From NCBI RefSeq assembly GCF_037081675.1, contig NZ_JAZAQL010000001.1, positions 992,001 through 1,056,000 of the forward strand: DNA of 64,000 nucleotides, given 5' to 3'. This DNA is from Halorubellus litoreus (lineage in GTDB: Archaea > Halobacteriota > Halobacteria > Halobacteriales > Natrialbaceae). Position numbers and translations under genes: made by a program. The notes under the pieces were generated by a model. The model saw only the letters and a list, made by a program, of their open reading frames with translations. It had not been told where the DNA came from and did not search any database. Shown in pieces: positions 42,489 through 51,910 of this stretch (its first letter is position 1; each line of letters opens with the position of its first letter).

Positions 42489-42878
42489 TCAGATGACGCG
42501 GTTCTGGAGGTAGTCGAGGTGCTTCGCGTTGTAGACGATCTTGACCTCGTCGGCAGCCGGGCTGCCGATACAGGTCAGGCGCACCATCTTCTCTTCGACC
42601 TCCTCGTCGCTGAGGATCTGCTGCATGTCCATGTCGATCTCGCCCTCCTTGACGATGGCCGCGCAGTTCGCGCAGGCACCGGCGCGGCACGAGAACGGCC
42701 AGTCGTAGCCCTGGGCCTCGGCGGCCTCGAGGATGTATTCGCCCTGGTTGACTTCGAGAGAGCCGTAGTCCTCTCCGTCGAGACCGGCGTCTCCGGCCTT
42801 CTCGAAGAGGTCGTCGTCGTCCATGTCCCAGCCGTTGTCGTCGAGCACTTCGTAGTTGAGGTATTCTACCGTGGGCAT
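42489..42878 (-). CDS. fdx: 2Fe-2S ferredoxin, halophilic type
   Basis: 128 residues, plant-type fold. Cluster ligands are Cys64, Cys69, Cys72 and Cys103 (CRAGACANC and LTCIG). The acidic N-terminal insertion (DDNGWDMDDDDLFEKAG) is the hallmark of halophilic ferredoxins and keeps the protein soluble at high salt. It carries electrons for 2-oxoacid oxidoreductases and other enzymes. ATG at 42878 matches the known MPTVEYLNYE opening; earlier frame residues are not used. Confidence 0.95.
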   Translation of the reverse strand: MPTVEYLNYEVLDDNGWDMDDDDLFEKAGDAGLDGEDYGSLEVNQGEYILEAAEAQGYDWPFSCRAGACANCAAIVKEGEIDMDMQQILSDEEVEEKMVRLTCIGSPAADEVKIVYNAKHLDYLQNRVI

Positions 42879-43013
42879 CAACGCGACAGTTCGCGTTCGC
42901 GCCCCTAAGACCTTGCTGTTTGCGAAATCACGAAAGACCATTGAGAACTCGGGGTTCGAACCGTCGAGACGTGCACTCCCGGACGTGTCGGGGACTGGAT
43001 GGTCGCCGACCGG

Positions 43014-44159
43014 TCAGAGCAGGTCGACGGTCGAGAACAGCGCGTAGCTCGCGCCCGCGGAGATACTGGGGGTCGCAACCCAGAGCATGATGACGCGCCC
43101 GGTCGCTCGCGGGTCGAACAGGTCGCTGGCGTCGAGTTCGTCGGGTTCCTCCTCGCCGATGGGCGCGACCTCCTTCCCCGGTTCGTCCGCGTTGAGCGCG
43201 CTCATCGCCACGCCCGCTTCGGCTGGTTCCTCGTCGGGGTCCTCGATACCCTGGCCCTGGACAGCCTTCGTCGCGGCCTCGGAGATGGTGGTGGTGCGCG
43301 TCGCGCGCCCCCACCCGAGGCCGACGATGCTCATCGTCGCGGACACCGCGAGGCTCGCGGGGATACCGATGAACGAGAGGAACGTGATGAGGCTCGCGCT
43401 CACGACCTCGACGATGAGAGACGCGAGCAGCGGGAGGTCCGTGAGGTCGTTCCCGACGGTGTCGAGCGTCCGGCGTGCGATGGTGAACGCCCCGAGTGCG
43501 ATGGCGCCGCCCGCGAGGAACACGCCGTTGTTCGCCGACAGTTCGTTCGCGCCGACGAGCGGTGCGACGGCGTTCGCGACGTTGCTCGCCCCCGCCGAGT
43601 ACGCCATGTAGCAGCCGATGGCGACGACGAGGAACTGCCCGATGCGCTCGGCGACGTCGCTCGACTCGCCAGTGCCGAGCGGGAACGTCGACGCGAGGTA
43701 GGGGTAGAGGTACCGCCCGATCATCGCGCACACCCAGAACGCGAGGATGGGGGCGACGAACCACCACGTCACGATCTCGCCCATCTTCTCCAGGTTGAGT
43801 TCGCCGATGGCGGCACCCATCCCGGCGATGGCGCCGACCGCGGTCATCGACGTGGACGCGGGGACGCCGAAGAGGTTCGAGACGAGGAGCGCGAACCCGA
43901 CGAAGAACAGGATGGCGACGCTGGCGGCGAGCGTGAACGAGACGTTCACGATACCGGTTGACATCGTGTCGATGACCTGCCGTCCGGCGGTCCAGCCGCC
44001 GATGAGCGCGAACGCACTCATCAGCGCCGCTGCACCAGTTTTCCCGATCGTGTCGCTCCCGACGGCGGGCCCGAACGCGACGCCCGTCGAGGAGCCACCG
44101 ATGTTGAACCCGACGAAGACCGCGACCGCGATGCCGACGAGTAGCAACAGGGCAACCAT
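43014..44159 (-). CDS. pit: PiT-family inorganic phosphate permease
   Basis: 381 residues with about ten helices. The two PiT signature halves are visible: FVGFNIGGSSTGVAFGPAVG (N-terminal, with the Asn-Ile-Gly variant) and SAGASNVANAVAPLVG (C-terminal GANDVANA relative). It co-transports phosphate with H+ or Na+. A hydrophilic loop after about residue 285 (GIEDPDEEPAEAG) is acidic and cytoplasmic. No phoU-like partner adjacent. Confidence 0.9.
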   Translation of the reverse strand: MVALLLLVGIAVAVFVGFNIGGSSTGVAFGPAVGSDTIGKTGAAALMSAFALIGGWTAGRQVIDTMSTGIVNVSFTLAASVAILFFVGFALLVSNLFGVPASTSMTAVGAIAGMGAAIGELNLEKMGEIVTWWFVAPILAFWVCAMIGRYLYPYLASTFPLGTGESSDVAERIGQFLVVAIGCYMAYSAGASNVANAVAPLVGANELSANNGVFLAGGAIALGAFTIARRTLDTVGNDLTDLPLLASLIVEVVSASLITFLSFIGIPASLAVSATMSIVGLGWGRATRTTTISEAATKAVQGQGIEDPDEEPAEAGVAMSALNADEPGKEVAPIGEEEPDELDASDLFDPRATGRVIMLWVATPSISAGASYALFSTVDLL

Positions 44160-44354
44160 TCGTCACCCCGTTCCGACCGACCACCCGTATGGCTTCCGGT
44201 CGCTCCCAGCGTCGTGGGACGACGCCGCGGCCGAGTGGCCGAGCGAGGCCGGTCGGGCGCGCGCTGCGGTCGTGGTCGACGGCGTCGATTCCGGTAGGCT
44301 CTCCACGGCGTGGATTCCGGTGGGTTCTTGCGCGCTGCCGCCGGTCCCCCGCGT

Positions 44355-45089
44355 ATGCAACCGTTCCCCGAGTTCGAGGTCGTTCCCGCGGTCGACGTCC
44401 AGGACGGCGAGGTCGTCCAGCTCGTCCAGGGCGAGCGAGGCACCGAGAAGACGTACGGCGACCCCGTGGACGCCGCCCGTCGGTGGGTGGACGCGGGCGC
44501 GGAGACGCTGCATCTCGTCGACCTCGACGGGGCGTTCGAGGGCGAGCGCGCGAACGCCGCGGCGGTCGAGCGCGTCGTGGACGCGGTCGACGTCCCCGTC
44601 CAGCTCGGCGGTGGCATCCGGACCGCCGCGGACGCCAGGGACCTCCTCGACCGTGGCGTCGACCGCGTCATCCTCGGGACCGCCGCCGTGCAGGAGCCCG
44701 AGATCGTCGCGGAGATCAGCGAGACTCACCCGGGTTCGGTCGTCGTGAGCCTGGACGCGAAGGACGGCGAGGTCGTCGTCGAGGGCTGGACGGAATCGAC
44801 CGGGCTGGACCCGGCCGAGGCGGCGACGCGGTACGCGGACCTCGGCGCGTGCGCCATCCTGTTCACGGACGTGGACGTCGAGGGACGCCTGGAGGGTGTC
44901 GCGACCGAGCCGGTGCGCGAGCTCGCGGCCGCGGTCGACCTCCCGGTCGTCGCGAGCGGTGGCGTCGCCACCGTCGACGACGTCCTCGCGCTCCGCGACG
45001 CGGGCGCCGCGGCGACGGTGGTCGGGAGCGCGCTCTACGAGGGCCGGTTCTCGCTCGCCGACGCGCGCGACGCGCTCGCCGACGAGTAG
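44355..45089 (+). CDS. hisA: ProFAR isomerase
   Basis: 244 residues, a TIM barrel. It isomerises ProFAR to PRFAR, the fourth step of histidine synthesis. Visible are the catalytic Asp near the start in VVPAVDVQDGEVVQL, LGGGIRTAADARDLL (phosphate loop), DAKDGEVVVEGWTE and VVASGGVATVDDV with the second phosphate loop. ATG at 44355 gives the normal length; the longer frame from 44310 lacks family residues. Two near-copies of a GGCGTSGATTCCGGT-type stretch lie just upstream (about 44281-44330). Confidence 0.95.
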   Translation: MQPFPEFEVVPAVDVQDGEVVQLVQGERGTEKTYGDPVDAARRWVDAGAETLHLVDLDGAFEGERANAAAVERVVDAVDVPVQLGGGIRTAADARDLLDRGVDRVILGTAAVQEPEIVAEISETHPGSVVVSLDAKDGEVVVEGWTESTGLDPAEAATRYADLGACAILFTDVDVEGRLEGVATEPVRELAAAVDLPVVASGGVATVDDVLALRDAGAAATVVGSALYEGRFSLADARDALADE

Positions 45090-45276
45090 CGAGCAGGCGA
45101 GCGTGAGGAGAGGAGGGCGCAGCGGCTGTGTGTTCGTCGGGAAGGTGGAGGAAGGGTCGTCCACGACCACGTGCCGGCCGCCGCGTCGGCGGCGGGTCGC
45201 GCGCACCGCGTTGGTGTGGGAGTCCGGTGCGCGCGCGGGTCGTGCGATGCCAGGGTCCGGTTCGTTCGTCGGGTGC

Positions 45277-45525
45277 CTACTCGCCGGGTTGGTGTCCGTG
45301 CCCGGCCGCGAGCGCGAGGACGTGCAGCCCGAGCAGGAGGGCGAACGTGGTGGTCTGCGAGACGGTCTCGAGCCCGGAGACCAGCAGGGGCACGTACGCG
45401 AGGGGGAGCGCGAGTGCCGCGTAGAAGCTGGTCGCGCGGACGGGCTTGAGTATCGTCTCGAGGCCGAGACGGGAGCGGAGGTCGGTCGCGGAGGGGTCGG
45501 GGGTGGAGGGGGTGGTCGTGGACAT
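45277..45525 (-). CDS. small two-helix membrane protein
   Basis: 82 residues from ATG at 45525, which lies at leaderless distance from an AATATAGG box. Two helices: YAALALPLAYVPLLVSGL and TFALLLGLHVLALAAGHG. The N-terminal 35 residues are soluble (TPSTPDPSATDLRSRLGLE). Likely a conserved haloarchaeal family; function unknown. The 187 bases before it (45090-45276) hold nothing recognisable. Confidence 0.65.
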   Translation of the reverse strand: MSTTTPSTPDPSATDLRSRLGLETILKPVRATSFYAALALPLAYVPLLVSGLETVSQTTTFALLLGLHVLALAAGHGHQPGE

Positions 45526-45551
45526 GTTGGACACCTTGTCGGCAGTTACCC

Positions 45552-45558
45552 CTATATT
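45552..45558 (-). promoter_or_regulatory. TATA box for the membrane protein at 45525
   Basis: Minus strand GGAATATAGG places an AATATAG element 27-33 bases before the ATG, the usual distance for a leaderless transcript. Confidence 0.6.
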
Positions 45559-45949
45559 CCATACCATAATAAACTGGGTCGAGGGTTCGGTTGAATTCGC
45601 GACGTTTCACCCATGTTTCGCCATTTTACGGATTTTCTCGGACGCTTCGAGAGCTCTTTAGACGTTTTACAGCCGCTTCTAGAACGATACGACAGTAACT
45701 GAGAACCAAACGGATAATGTGAACTTTTACTGGTACGTCCAGGGTAAGCTGGGGTTTCCCCGGGCGTCGAGTTGCTCTCGCGCACCGACCTCGGTCCAGC
45801 GCGCGCGGCACCGGCGACACCGTCGCGACGCCGCACGCACCAACCACCGTCGGCGCACGCACCGGCGTCGGAGCGAGCAGCGAACTGGCAGCCCCGGGTC
45901 GCCGCTCCGCCCCGCCAGTGCTATGAGTCCGCCCACCCAACCGCGAGGT
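45559..45949. other. gene-free, AT-rich leader before hisB
   Basis: About 390 bases without a supported gene. The first half is AT-richer and has similar short pieces (GACGTTTCACCC near 45600, CATTTTACGG near 45630, GACGTTTTACAG near 45662). AACTTTTACTGG at 45721-45732 looks like a promoter element, which would give hisB a leader of up to 200 bases. That length could hold a control structure, but I see no clear one. Confidence 0.4.
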
Positions 45950-46537
45950 ATGACCGACCGAACCGCCGCCGTCACCCGAGCGACGGCGGAGACGGACGTG
46001 GAGGTGACCGTCGCCATCGACGGCGACGGCGACAGCGAGGTCGACACCGGCATCGGGTTCCTCGACCACATGCTCGCGTCGTTCGCGAAACACGGCCTGT
46101 TCGACGTGACGGTGCGCTGCGACGGCGACCTCGAGGTCGACGACCACCATACCGTCGAGGACGTCGCCATCACGCTCGGGTCGGCGTTCGCGGAGGCGCT
46201 CGACGACAAGCGCGGCATCCGTCGGTTCGCGGACCGCAAAGTGCCGCTCGACGAGGCCGTCGCGGGCGTCGTCGTGGACGTCTCCGGCCGGCCGCTGTTC
46301 GAGTTCGACGGCGCGTTCAGTCAGGAGCGCGTCGGCGGCCTGACGAGCCACATGGCCGAGCACTTCCTGCGGTCGTTCGCGATGAACGCCGGCCTGACGC
46401 TGCACGCGGAGGTCGACGGCGCGAACGCCCACCACGAGATCGAGGCGTTGTTCAAGGCGCTCGCGCGAACGCTCGACGACGCGACCCGGCTCGACGACCG
46501 CCGGAGCGACACCCCGAGCACGAAGGGCGAACTCTAG
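45950..46537 (+). CDS. hisB: imidazoleglycerol-phosphate dehydratase
   Basis: 195 residues, the single-function enzyme. It dehydrates IGP to imidazole acetol phosphate in histidine synthesis. Metal-binding repeats are visible: GFLDHMLASFAKHG with DDHHTVEDVAI, and LTSHMAEHFLRSF with NAHHEIEALFKAL. The ATG at 45950 yields the standard opening TAAVTRATAETDVEV; another in-frame ATG lies 27 bases upstream. The gene stands apart from hisA and hisI. Confidence 0.96.
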   Translation: MTDRTAAVTRATAETDVEVTVAIDGDGDSEVDTGIGFLDHMLASFAKHGLFDVTVRCDGDLEVDDHHTVEDVAITLGSAFAEALDDKRGIRRFADRKVPLDEAVAGVVVDVSGRPLFEFDGAFSQERVGGLTSHMAEHFLRSFAMNAGLTLHAEVDGANAHHEIEALFKALARTLDDATRLDDRRSDTPSTKGEL

Positions 46538-46614
46538 TCCGCCGTCGCGGAACGAACCGGATTCGACCGACGAGAACTGCATAGCTTCTTCGTGTCGGCG
46601 CGCTTCCAGCAGCT

Positions 46615-47100
46615 ATGGTGGCGAGACAGCTGGTCGCGGTCGTCCTGATGGTCGTGTTCGGGCTCGTGTTCGCGGGCGTCGGCGGCTACCTCTACGTCGA
46701 GGAGCAGCGAGCGATCGAGAACAGCGAGCCCGTGGCCGCGACCGTCGTCAGCGCGGAGGTCGTGGTCGAGACCGACCGCGACAGCGACGGCGACGTCACC
46801 CGCAGCTATCGCCCCGAGGTCGTCTACCGGTACGAGGTCGACGGCGAGTCCTACGAGGGCGACAACGTGATACCGGGGCCGGGGAGCGTCTCGAAGGGGC
46901 GGTCGTGGGCGACCCGCATCGTCGACGAGCACCCGCCGGGCGCGAACGTCACCGCGTACGTCGACCGCGACGGCGCGTCGAAGGCGTTCCTCGTGAAGGA
47001 ACGACAGACGCTCTTCCACGCCATCTTCGTCGGCGTCGGCCTCTTCACGTCGCTCGCGGGCGTCGCGTGGCTCGGTCGACTCGCCCTGTTCGCTCGCTGA
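46615..47100 (+). CDS. DUF3592-type membrane protein
   Basis: 161 residues. An N-terminal helix (LVAVVLMVVFGLVFAGVGGYL) and a C-terminal helix (FHAIFVGVGLFTSLAGVAWL) flank an external beta domain with YRPEVVYRYEVDGESYEGD and HPPGANVTAYVDRDGASKAFL, the pattern of DUF3592 proteins. Role unknown; often single genes in haloarchaea. Confidence 0.8.
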   Translation: MVARQLVAVVLMVVFGLVFAGVGGYLYVEEQRAIENSEPVAATVVSAEVVVETDRDSDGDVTRSYRPEVVYRYEVDGESYEGDNVIPGPGSVSKGRSWATRIVDEHPPGANVTAYVDRDGASKAFLVKERQTLFHAIFVGVGLFTSLAGVAWLGRLALFAR

Positions 47101-47292
47101 CCGTCCATCCGCTCGCTGCGCGGCGTGGGTTGCCCGCGCGCGAGCGGCGTTCCTTTCAGGTCGTCGAACGAACACAGCCCCGTCCAGTCGTTGATAATTC
47201 TCTAAAAATATGAGCGTAATTTGTATTCTGCGGGCGTTTACGGTGGTTAGACGCCCGTTCACACGACCCAGAGCGGGTCGACAACCACAATC

Positions 47293-47298
47293 ATAAAT
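47293..47298 (+). promoter_or_regulatory. TATA box of the ACT-domain gene
   Basis: ATAAAT lies 25-30 bases before the ATG at 47323, which favours that start over the ATG at 47314. Farther upstream, 47200-47230 is AT-rich, and GGGCGT/ACGCCC arms (about 47232-47256) and GACCC/GGGTC arms (about 47266-47280) could form short hairpins or operators. Confidence 0.5.
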
Positions 47299-47322
47299 CG
47301 TCGGGCGTCGTCGATGCACGTG

Positions 47323-47826
47323 ATGTTCGACGAGATCATGGAGAAGTTCGAGGGGTCGCCGAGCCAGCAGGCGGTCATCCGCCTGCTCCTCGAACGGGGG
47401 TTCTCCGTGAACGACGACGGGCGAGTGGTCTCGGGGGGAATCGAGATACCGAACACGGGCATCGCGCGAGAGATCGGCGTCGACCGCCGCGTCGTCGACT
47501 CCACGACCGACGCCATCCTCGAGGACGAGGAACTGCGACGCATCTTCCAGAACATCTCCCAGGTGCCGAGTCTGATGGACCTCGCGCCCGTCCTCGACCT
47601 CACGGTCCTGTCCATCGCCGTCGACGACGCCGACGACGTCGGCATCGTCGCCACCGTCACCGGCCTGCTCGCCGACCACGACGTCTCCATCCGCCAGACC
47701 ATCAGCGAGGACCCCGAGTTCACCGACGAGCCCAAGCTCCACATCGTCACCGACCACGACCTCCCCGGCGACCTCATCAACGAACTCCGCAACCTCGCGT
47801 TCGTCCGGAAACTCGAGTTCCAGTGA
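47323..47826 (+). CDS. ACT-domain regulatory protein
   Basis: 167 residues. The N-terminal half is a winged-helix-like domain (SPSQQAVIRLLLERGFSV, TGIAREIGVDRRVVDSTTDA); the C-terminal half is an ACT domain (LTVLSIAVDDADDVGIVATV, HDVSIRQTISEDPEF) that usually binds an amino acid. The combination suggests an amino-acid-responsive transcription regulator, highly conserved in haloarchaea. Target unknown; nearby hisB is only a suggestion. Start chosen from the TATA box. Confidence 0.8.
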   Translation: MFDEIMEKFEGSPSQQAVIRLLLERGFSVNDDGRVVSGGIEIPNTGIAREIGVDRRVVDSTTDAILEDEELRRIFQNISQVPSLMDLAPVLDLTVLSIAVDDADDVGIVATVTGLLADHDVSIRQTISEDPEFTDEPKLHIVTDHDLPGDLINELRNLAFVRKLEFQ

Positions 47827-47911
47827 CCCCGCGGCAACCCAGTGCGGGTCCCCGCGACCTCGTCCGCGGGCGGACCGACGCGTTGAGGTAGCGCGAACCC
47901 CGAGCGTCGGT

Positions 47912-48430
47912 ATGGACGAGAACGTGGATGCGGCGCTGCGCGTGGGCGCGCTCCAGTTGTCGCTCGTCACGGCCGCCATCCACCTCTGGGTCGGCTGGCC
48001 GCGGCTGTTCGTCTACGTGCAGGCGGGCACGCCGTTCATCGACCCGCTCCAGATACTGTTCGTGCTGTCGTCGCTCGCCGTGCTGGCGGGCGTCGGCCTC
48101 GCTGCGTGGGGACTGCGCCGGGACTACGTGTACGCGCTCGGCGTCGTCCTCATGCTCTGTTACCTGCTCGGGTGGGTGTTCCTCGGCGGGCACCGCACCG
48201 GCGGCGCGTTGATCGCGCCGGCGTGGGAGACCACCGGGCACTCGCATGGCACCGCGCTCGCGACGCTGTTCGAGCACCTGGTCGCGGACTGGCTCCTGCT
48301 CGTCAGCAAGGTCGTCGAAGCGACCGCGCTCGTCGTCCTCCTCGCGCTGCTGTACGGCGAACGAACGACCGACGACGGCGGCGAGACCCCCGAGAGTCGA
48401 ACCGACGACCCGACCGGAACGGACCCGTGA
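47912..48430 (+). CDS. multi-pass membrane protein
   Basis: 172 residues with four helices: GALQLSLVTAAIHLWVGW, LQILFVLSSLAVLAGVGLA, YALGVVLMLCYLLGWVFLG and DWLLLVSKVVEATALVVLL. Three His residues near helix ends (AAIHLW, GGHRTGG, GHSHG) might bind metal or heme. A disordered acidic tail follows. Its stop overlaps the start of the IMPACT-family gene. Function unknown. Confidence 0.75.
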   Translation: MDENVDAALRVGALQLSLVTAAIHLWVGWPRLFVYVQAGTPFIDPLQILFVLSSLAVLAGVGLAAWGLRRDYVYALGVVLMLCYLLGWVFLGGHRTGGALIAPAWETTGHSHGTALATLFEHLVADWLLLVSKVVEATALVVLLALLYGERTTDDGGETPESRTDDPTGTDP

Positions 48431-49038
48431 GCGACGACGCGTACGACACGGTCGGCGGCCGCGGCGAGGCGGCGTTCGAGGTGCAGGGCTCGGAGTTCAT
48501 CGGGCACGCCCGGCCCGTCGATACCGTCGACGACGCGGAGGCGTTCGTCGACGAGATACGGAGCGAGTTCCCGGACGCGACGCACAACGTCCCCGCGTAC
48601 CGCGTGCGCGCCGACCCCCTGCGGGAGTACTCGAGCGACGACGGCGAGCCGACGGGGAGTGCGGGCAAGCCGATGTTGAACGTCCTCCAGATGCGCGAAC
48701 TGGAGAACGTCGCGGTCGTCGTCACCCGCTACTACGGCGGGACGAACCTCGGCGTCGGCGGGCTCGCGCGCTCGTACTCGCAGGCCGTGAAGGACGCCGT
48801 CGACGACGCGGGCGTCGTCGAGGAACGCCCGCACGAGCGCGTCCACGTGGTCGTCGACTACGACGACTCCGGGACCGTCCGTGGTATCGTCGAGAGCGCG
48901 GGCGTGGAGTTCGACGCCGACTACGGCGAGCGCGTCCGCATCGACGCGCGCGTCCCCGTCGAGGACGCTCCAGAACTCCGGGATCGCCTCCGGTCGGCGA
49001 CCAGCGGGCGCGTCGAGTTCGACGACGCCGAGAACTGA
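48427..49038 (+). CDS. IMPACT/YigZ-family protein (UPF0029)
   Basis: 203 residues from a GTG overlapping the upstream stop. The family signature ELENVAVVVTRYYGGTNLGVGGLARSYSQA is split across residues near 95-125, preceded by SSDDGEPTGSAGKPML. The N-terminal domain resembles an elongation-factor-like fold; the C-terminal one a ferredoxin-like domain. Eukaryotic IMPACT controls Gcn2; the archaeal and bacterial role is unclear. It is coupled to the membrane protein. Confidence 0.88.
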   Translation: MSDDAYDTVGGRGEAAFEVQGSEFIGHARPVDTVDDAEAFVDEIRSEFPDATHNVPAYRVRADPLREYSSDDGEPTGSAGKPMLNVLQMRELENVAVVVTRYYGGTNLGVGGLARSYSQAVKDAVDDAGVVEERPHERVHVVVDYDDSGTVRGIVESAGVEFDADYGERVRIDARVPVEDAPELRDRLRSATSGRVEFDDAEN

Positions 49039-49116
49039 CCGGTCGCGTCCGCGTCTCGCGCTCGTCGCTGTGCCGGAGCCCGAATCCCCTTGGGGGTGCG
49101 TGGCGTTCGCGGAGGC

Positions 49117-51297
49117 ATGAAGACTGTCGACGCCGAGGACTACCTGGAGCTGGCGACGCCGAGCGACCCGCGCGTGTCGCCCGACGGCGACGCCGTCGCG
49201 TTCGTCCGACGGACGGCGCGCGTGGACGACCACGAGAGCGATAGCGGCGGGAGCGACGACGAGTCCGGGGAGGACGGAGCGGACGACGATACCGGCGGGG
49301 ACGCGACGGACGTCCAGGACGTGGAGGCGTCGGTGTACGTCGTCGACCTCGGGGGCGAGGAGCCGCGTCGGTTCACGGCGGCTGCGGGCGTCGATGCCGA
49401 GCCGCGGTGGAGTCCGAGCGGGGACCGCATCGCGTTCGCGACCGACCGCGGCGAGGACCGCGCGCCGGACGTCTGGGTGCTCCCGGTCGACGGCGGCGAG
49501 GCGCGGCGCGTGACGAGCGTGCCGGGCGGCGTGTCCGCGCTCGCGTGGGGGCCCGACGGGGAGCGGGTGGCGTTCCTGCAGTCGACGACGGCGGGCGAGC
49601 GCGAGCGCGGCGACGACCTCGCGGTCGACGACGACTACGAGCGCGAGGACCCGGACCCGCGCGTCGTCGACCGGACCGTCTACCGCGCGGCGCAATCGTA
49701 CACTGACGGGACGCGCTCGCACGTCTACGTCGCGAACCTCGACCGCGACGACGCGGTGACGCGGGTGACCGACGGCGAGGTCGACCACACCGCGCCGGCG
49801 TGGGGGCCGGAGGGCGCGCTCTACTTCGGGGCGCGCGACCCCGCGGACGAGGACGCGGACCCGGACGACACGACCGAGTTCGCGCTCCGACGCCGCGATC
49901 CCGACGGCGACGTGGCGACGCTCGTGCGCGACACCTCGTGGGCGCCCCGGGTCGCGGTCGCCGACGACGGCCGGGTCGCGTACGCGTCCACGCCCGAGGA
50001 GCGCGGGACGCTCCGGCAGGCCGACGTCCACGTCTACGACCCGGAGACGGGCGACGTCCGCGTGCCGACCGCGGGCCTCGACCGCACGGTCGCTGGCGAC
50101 GGCCCCGTCCAGTTCGGCCCCGGCGACGAGTCCGTGTACGTGCTGACGCCCGACGCGGGGAGCGTCGTCGTGCGACGCGTCCCGGTCGCGCCCGCGGGTG
50201 CCAGCGAACCGCCCGAGGAGGACGCGGCCGTGGTCGTCGGCGAGGACGCCCACTGCAGCGGGTTCGACGCGAGCGCGGACGTCCTCGCGTTCACCGCGAG
50301 CGAGTGGGACCACCCCGGCGACGTCTTCGCCGCGACACCGCGCGGCGCCGAGGAGACGCGGCTCTCGACGCTGAACCGCGAGTACCTCGACGAGCGCGCG
50401 GTCGTCCAACCCGAGGCGTTGTCGTTCCCAGCGGGCGACGCGAGCGCGCTCCGCGCGGACGACGGCGACGCGGCGACGGCGACCGCTGGTAGCGATTCGG
50501 TCGACGTCGACCGCGTCGACGACGCGTCCGTCCAGGGGTGGCTGTTCACGCCACCAGAGCTCGGCCCGGAGGAGTCAGCGCCGCTCGTCGTCGAGGTCCA
50601 CGGCGGCCCGCACGCGACGTGGACGGGGTCGGGGACGATGTGGCACGAGTTCCAGACGCTCGCGGCCGCCGGGTTCTGCGTGTTCGCGTCCAACCCGCGC
50701 GGGTCGACGGGGTACGGCGAGGCGTTCCAGGCCGCCATCGAGCGCGACTGGGGCGCGGTCACCGGCGCGGACGTCCTCGCGGGCGTCGACCACGTCCGCG
50801 AGCGCGACGCCGTCGACGACGACGAGCTGTTCCTCGCCGGCGGCTCGTTCGGCGGGTACATGACCGCGTGGCTGCTCGCGCACACCGACCGGTTCGACGC
50901 GGGCGTCCCCCAGCGCGGCGTCTACGACCTCGTGTCGTTCTACGGGTCGACCGACGCCGCGTACAAGCTCGTCGAGGACGACTACGGGGAGACGCCGTGG
51001 ACCGACCCCACGTTCCTCGCCGAGCACTCGCCCGCGATGCACGCCGACGCCATCGACGCGCCGACGCTCCTCCTCCACGCGGAGGCCGACTACCGCGTCC
51101 CCATCGGCGGCGCCGAACTCCTCTACCGCGGCCTCCGCAAGCACGGGACGCCGACGCGACTCGTCCGCTATCCGCGGGAGGGCCACGAACTGTCGCGGTC
51201 GGGCGAACCCGGGCACGTCGTCGACCGCATCGAGCGCATCCGCGACTGGTTCCGCGGCTACTCGACGGCGTTCGAGGACGTCGACGAACCGCTGTAG
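49117..51297 (+). CDS. S9-family (prolyl oligopeptidase type) serine peptidase
   Basis: 726 residues, no signal peptide. The first 400 form a beta-propeller with repeats such as SPSGDRIAFATDRGED and VAVADDGRVAYAS that limits substrates to short peptides. The C-terminal alpha/beta hydrolase has nucleophile Ser577 in LAGGSFGGYMTAWLLAH, HGGPHATWTGSG (oxyanion side) and the catalytic His in REGHELSRSGEP. An Asp/Gly-rich low-complexity insert lies near residues 35-70. Likely degrades cytoplasmic peptides. ATG at 49117 is used. Confidence 0.9.
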   Translation: MKTVDAEDYLELATPSDPRVSPDGDAVAFVRRTARVDDHESDSGGSDDESGEDGADDDTGGDATDVQDVEASVYVVDLGGEEPRRFTAAAGVDAEPRWSPSGDRIAFATDRGEDRAPDVWVLPVDGGEARRVTSVPGGVSALAWGPDGERVAFLQSTTAGERERGDDLAVDDDYEREDPDPRVVDRTVYRAAQSYTDGTRSHVYVANLDRDDAVTRVTDGEVDHTAPAWGPEGALYFGARDPADEDADPDDTTEFALRRRDPDGDVATLVRDTSWAPRVAVADDGRVAYASTPEERGTLRQADVHVYDPETGDVRVPTAGLDRTVAGDGPVQFGPGDESVYVLTPDAGSVVVRRVPVAPAGASEPPEEDAAVVVGEDAHCSGFDASADVLAFTASEWDHPGDVFAATPRGAEETRLSTLNREYLDERAVVQPEALSFPAGDASALRADDGDAATATAGSDSVDVDRVDDASVQGWLFTPPELGPEESAPLVVEVHGGPHATWTGSGTMWHEFQTLAAAGFCVFASNPRGSTGYGEAFQAAIERDWGAVTGADVLAGVDHVRERDAVDDDELFLAGGSFGGYMTAWLLAHTDRFDAGVPQRGVYDLVSFYGSTDAAYKLVEDDYGETPWTDPTFLAEHSPAMHADAIDAPTLLLHAEADYRVPIGGAELLYRGLRKHGTPTRLVRYPREGHELSRSGEPGHVVDRIERIRDWFRGYSTAFEDVDEPL

Positions 51298-51339
51298 AAC
51301 GAGGGCGAGGAGCGCGCGTCGCCCGGTTGGCGCGCGAGG

Positions 51340-51741
51340 CTACCGGAGGACGTCGAGGACGACGAGGTTCGCGCCGCCGACCGCGACGAGGACGCCGAGC
51401 GTCCCGACGGTGACGGTGAAGCCGCCGACCGCCACGAGTGCGACGCCGCTGCCGGCGGCGAGCACGAACAGGCCGACCGCGAGCGTCCCGTGTCCGAGCG
51501 CGCGCAGCCCCTGGCCGCGAGCGCTCGCCTTCCCACCCGCGGCGACCGCGGCGAGTGCGAGCAACAGGAACGTCACCGCGAGCGCCGACACCGACCCGCC
51601 GGGGACCGCGACCGCGGTCGATCCGTCGAGCCAGAGCGCGAACGCGACCGACGCGCTCACGAGCGACCCGACCTCCGCCGCCAGCCAGCCCGCGCCAGCG
51701 ACGTCGCGGTCGTCGTCGCTCGCGGTCGCAGTGTCAGTCAT
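51340..51741 (-). CDS. small membrane protein, four helices
   Basis: 133 residues from ATG at 51741. Helices: EVGSLVSASVAFALWLDG, SVSALAVTFLLLALAAVAAGG, HGTLAVGLFVLAAGSGVALVA and GTLGVLVAVGGANLVVL. Short soluble N terminus. A longer frame to 51885 overlaps the upstream regulatory gap and is not used. Divergent from the mgtE halves; role unknown. Confidence 0.65.
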   Translation of the reverse strand: MTDTATASDDDRDVAGAGWLAAEVGSLVSASVAFALWLDGSTAVAVPGGSVSALAVTFLLLALAAVAAGGKASARGQGLRALGHGTLAVGLFVLAAGSGVALVAVGGFTVTVGTLGVLVAVGGANLVVLDVLR

Positions 51742-51910
51742 CGTGCGTCCCTCGGGGCGCGCGCTCGGAATACCTGTCGCTTCCGACGCGACCCGGTCGG
51801 CCATCGCGACACGGTCGGGCACCCGGACCGGGTCGACCGTCGCGAGGGCCACGGGCCGGACACTCGCCGCCTGGGGAAGCGTCAAGACCCGGGCGTGTGT
51901 GCCGTCGCGT